A stretch of 64,000 bases of DNA from Nipponacmea schrenckii (lineage: Eukaryota > Mollusca > Gastropoda > Lottiidae), in contig CM060201.1 of NCBI GenBank assembly GCA_030562195.1, positions 22,984,067-23,048,066 on the forward strand, in the 5' to 3' direction. Below the pieces are notes generated by a model. It had not been told where the DNA came from and did not search any database. It worked only from the letters and a program-made list of their open reading frames with translations. The translations under genes were made by a program, and so were the position numbers. Numbering within the stretch: position 1 is the stretch's first letter; each line of letters opens with the position of its first letter. Of the stretch, positions 63,301-64,000 are shown in pieces.

Positions 63301-63962
63301 TATAGAAGAAGAGTATGAGACAGATTGATTGAGATATCTAGACATGAAGAGTAGTGGTTTATTATTATTGTTCATGACAGGATGATGTGTCTATAGAAGG
63401 GTTAGAGCGTTGGTTCTATAGCACAGTGAGAGTGTTGGTTCTATAGCACAGTGGTTAGAGTGTTGGTTCTATAGCACAAGAGTTAGAGTGTTGGTTCTAT
63501 AGCACAGTGGTTAGAGTGTTGGTTCTATAGCACAGTGGTTAGAGCGTTGGTTCTTAACGTCCTGAAGTCATTTGCTTGGATACGTGAAAATATCGGACTT
63601 GAGTTCTAATCTCGACCGGAGTTTTGCCAAGAACCAGCTGGTAGAAAGGATCCTTGTCACAGCAGACTTGTGAACCTAAGTTGTTATCCTAGTAAAATAT
63701 ACTTGTTTCTTATCAACATGATTACTGTGTACATTTGCCCATTGCTTATCTTAATACATCATTAGGTGCAACAAAATCAAAAGATATATTGTTTTTATTT
63801 TTTTTTATTTTTTTTTTACAGATATCTAGAGTTTTAACAGAATGCCAGGAATTAAGGAGTGCCAATTTGAAATTACGACAAAATCTAGGTCAGGCTGTCG
63901 ATAAATTTGAGTTGATTTTTGGAGAGAAAATAGATTTAGAGAATTTTACAGAAGCTCTCCAG
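48361..63962 (+). CDS. CIT: Citron Rho-interacting kinase, N-terminal 1750 residues (runs off the window)
   Basis: An AGC-family kinase-like protein of the cleavage furrow and midbody that binds Rho. Exons: 48361-48562, 49032-49207, 49683-49831, 50427-50522 (or 50983-51078), 51382-51475, 51747-51959, 52574-52727, 53152-53365, 53731-53816, 54150-54373, 54884-55011, 55405-55567, 55725-55850, 56417-56578, 56787-56945, 57400-57525, 57808-57876, 58449-58565, 58791-58888, 59291-60935, 61232-61420, 61672-61743, 62029-62145, 62528-62637, 62831-63050, 63822-63962. All phases match. An in-frame TAA in the first coding exon confirms the start. The kinase domain shows GRGHFGEV (92-99), AMK (K114), HRD (207-209), DFGSAAKM (227) and GTPDYVAPE (247-255); FGSAAKM and the C-tail DDTSNFDE separate it from MRCK and ROCK. 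Coiled coil follows from about residue 440. C1, PH and CNH domains are expected beyond 64000. Confidence 0.95.
48625..48945. repeat. Direct duplication containing SINE core, citron intron 1
   Basis: AGTAGGCCTACACTCTGGTT, CTGCCAGGAAAGATAATGC and AGCTGGTAGAAGAGATCA recur twice about 170 bp apart. The GCTGGTAGAA motif belongs to the SINE core. Confidence 0.8.
49905..50225. repeat. 26-27-bp minisatellite in citron kinase intron 3
   Basis: About twelve units of TGTAGAAATGGCTCATAACT plus GTACACT or GTTCACT, very homogeneous. It lies about 200 bp upstream of the duplicated kinase exon. Confidence 0.96.
50427..50522 (+). CDS. CIT: Citron kinase exon 4, copy a
   Basis: 96 bp, phase 2-2, encoding [13 protein letters not shown] through MGYVH, the helix leading into the HRD catalytic loop. 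Flanked by TGTAG and GTTAGT. Coding sequence and downstream donor region appear identical to copy b at 50983-51078. Confidence 0.92.
50983..51078 (+). CDS. CIT: Citron kinase exon 4, copy b
   Basis: 96 bp with apparently the same sequence and splice sites as copy a, 556 bp downstream. The duplicated block runs from about 50290 to 50563 and about 50846 to 51122. Upstream intron sequence has diverged (indels, substitutions) while the exon has not. Using both would insert 32 residues inside the kinase fold, so one copy is presumably used per transcript. Confidence 0.88.
51125..51300. mobile_element. Foldback element B, left half, in citron intron 4
   Basis: GACACTGATAGAGTCAATTT, GCACCATTCCATGCTTCTA and GATTCCTGCAATTCCACTT match the family's left arm. 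It begins right after copy b of exon 4. Confidence 0.65.
52215..52515. repeat. 17-18-bp minisatellite, inverted relative to 8440-8920
   Basis: Units of GACCACCTTCATTAAGA with ACAACCT and ACTACCTTC variants, ending in ATTCCCTTGAGTGGTCTCT, the reverse complement of the left flank of the array at 8440. Lies in the intron between citron exons 6 and 7. Confidence 0.92.
55105..55260. mobile_element. Foldback element B fragment
   Basis: GTGTATCAGAACAATGATAG and CATCAATTTACACCATTAAT blocks, then ACCCTTTACAATGACTTTAA, a deleted copy in a citron intron. Confidence 0.6.
56205..56290. repeat. Dispersed element A fragment in a citron intron
   Basis: AAATTTCCCTGATGCCACAC, TCCATAGCATTACCAGTCTT in family order. 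Confidence 0.55.
57725..57800. repeat. 14-bp repeat next to citron exon 17
   Basis: Four to five units of GATTGTCATGTTT, ending directly in the acceptor tract of the exon at 57808. Confidence 0.9.
58290..58425. repeat. Dispersed element A, reverse orientation
   Basis: GCCCTGTGTGCTACATGTTC, AAAATTTCCCAAATTGCACA, TATTCATTAGCCCATAAGAT and GTAAAACTCCATTTCATTTC, just upstream of the exon at 58449. Confidence 0.75.
58975..59245. mobile_element. Foldback element B, complete, upstream of the giant coiled-coil exon
   Basis: Left terminus AGAGATTGTAAAGAGGTTTT, TTTGGTTCCTGCAATGCTAC. Right arm GGAATTGCAGAAACGACAGA, TGTCTGATTGAAAATTGGA. It ends about 45 bp before the acceptor at 59290. Confidence 0.8.
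61795..61945. repeat. About 33-bp tandem repeat in a citron intron
   Basis: Four to five units of AGTTGGGCCTGGCTACAGAT plus GGAA, with substitutions. Confidence 0.9.
63272..63328 (+). CDS. CIT: Candidate alternative terminal exon of citron kinase
   Basis: After a pyrimidine-rich tract and TTGTAG at 63266-63271 there is a phase-0 open stretch encoding [18 protein letters not shown], then TGA. It matches the phase of the preceding exon (ends 63050, phase 0). Use would truncate the protein after the coiled coil, removing the C1, PH and CNH domains. Skipping it (63050 to 63822) gives the conventional product. This could be chance; there is no homology support. Confidence 0.3.
   Translation, partial: RNDEEENERFIEEEYETD
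63385..63545. repeat. 29-bp minisatellite formed from the SINE head
   Basis: About five units of TTCTATAGCACAGTGGTTAG plus AGTGTTGG. The unit is the A-box-bearing head of the SINE that follows directly at about 63520. Confidence 0.9.
63520..63715 (+). mobile_element. tRNA-derived SINE, shortened core
   Basis: Head ATAGCACAGTGGTTAGAGCG, B-box-like GAGTTCTAATCTCGACC, then AACCAGCTGGTAGAAAGGAT and CTTGTGAACCTAAGTTGTTA. The internal block with GGGTACGGATAATCC, present at 29571-29870, is missing here. It lies in the citron intron before the exon at 63822. Confidence 0.78.
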
Positions 63963-64000
63963 GTGGGTTTTATTTTAAAAATGGCTGGGTGCATGTTTTA

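Overview
This window is eukaryotic, from an AT-rich, intron-dense and repeat-dense animal genome. Coding sequence occurs as short exons with GT/AG boundaries whose phases match from exon to exon. Introns are full of minisatellites and dispersed elements, and nothing resembles an operon, a Shine-Dalgarno site or a CRISPR array. The encoded proteins (collagen prolyl 3-hydroxylase with an ER-retention tail, citron kinase) are metazoan. The repeat style, including a CAAGGGCAATAACTCT-type element and tRNA-derived SINEs with a conserved core, suggests a lophotrochozoan, most likely a mollusc. That last step is inference.

Layout. 1-8 kb: an 86-bp satellite, then a small unrecognised four-coding-exon gene (1654-3550, +) inside a ~2.8-kb direct tandem duplication (about 1763-4660 and 4661-7315). 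The second copy lacks the promoter and N-terminal exon half but keeps open, correctly phased downstream exons. 8-12.6 kb: gene-poor, with two minisatellites. 12.6-18.2 kb: a medium-chain dehydrogenase/reductase gene (+), with a TATA-type promoter candidate upstream and a CRE/NRF1/E2F-rich promoter. 18-28 kb: intergenic, with tandem repeats, fragments of dispersed elements and a ~200-bp near-perfect palindrome. 28.3-46.7 kb: a prolyl 3-hydroxylase (leprecan/P3H) gene on the minus strand with 18 coding exons. 46.7-48.3 kb: divergent promoter region. 48.3-64 kb: citron Rho-interacting kinase (+), with 26 distinct coding exons in the window (exon 4 present twice), running off the right edge before its C1/PH/CNH domains.

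What stands out. (1) The P3H gene carries two tandem copies of the 2-oxoglutarate dioxygenase module with the same intron-phase pattern. The upstream copy has lost the HxD half of its iron triad; the downstream copy is intact. (2) The exon encoding the GDGY segment of the catalytic module is present twice, both copies phase 0-0, which suggests alternative cassettes. (3) The citron kinase exon ending at the HRD motif is duplicated with apparently identical coding sequence, both copies phase 2-2. (4) The unrecognised gene at the left has only phase-1 internal boundaries, so the duplicated exons could splice in frame. (5) The same minisatellite families recur at distant loci in opposite orientation, and a tRNA-derived SINE has part of its head expanded into a minisatellite. 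All exon joins were worked out by hand from splice motifs, phase and family similarity; none was tested against transcripts.
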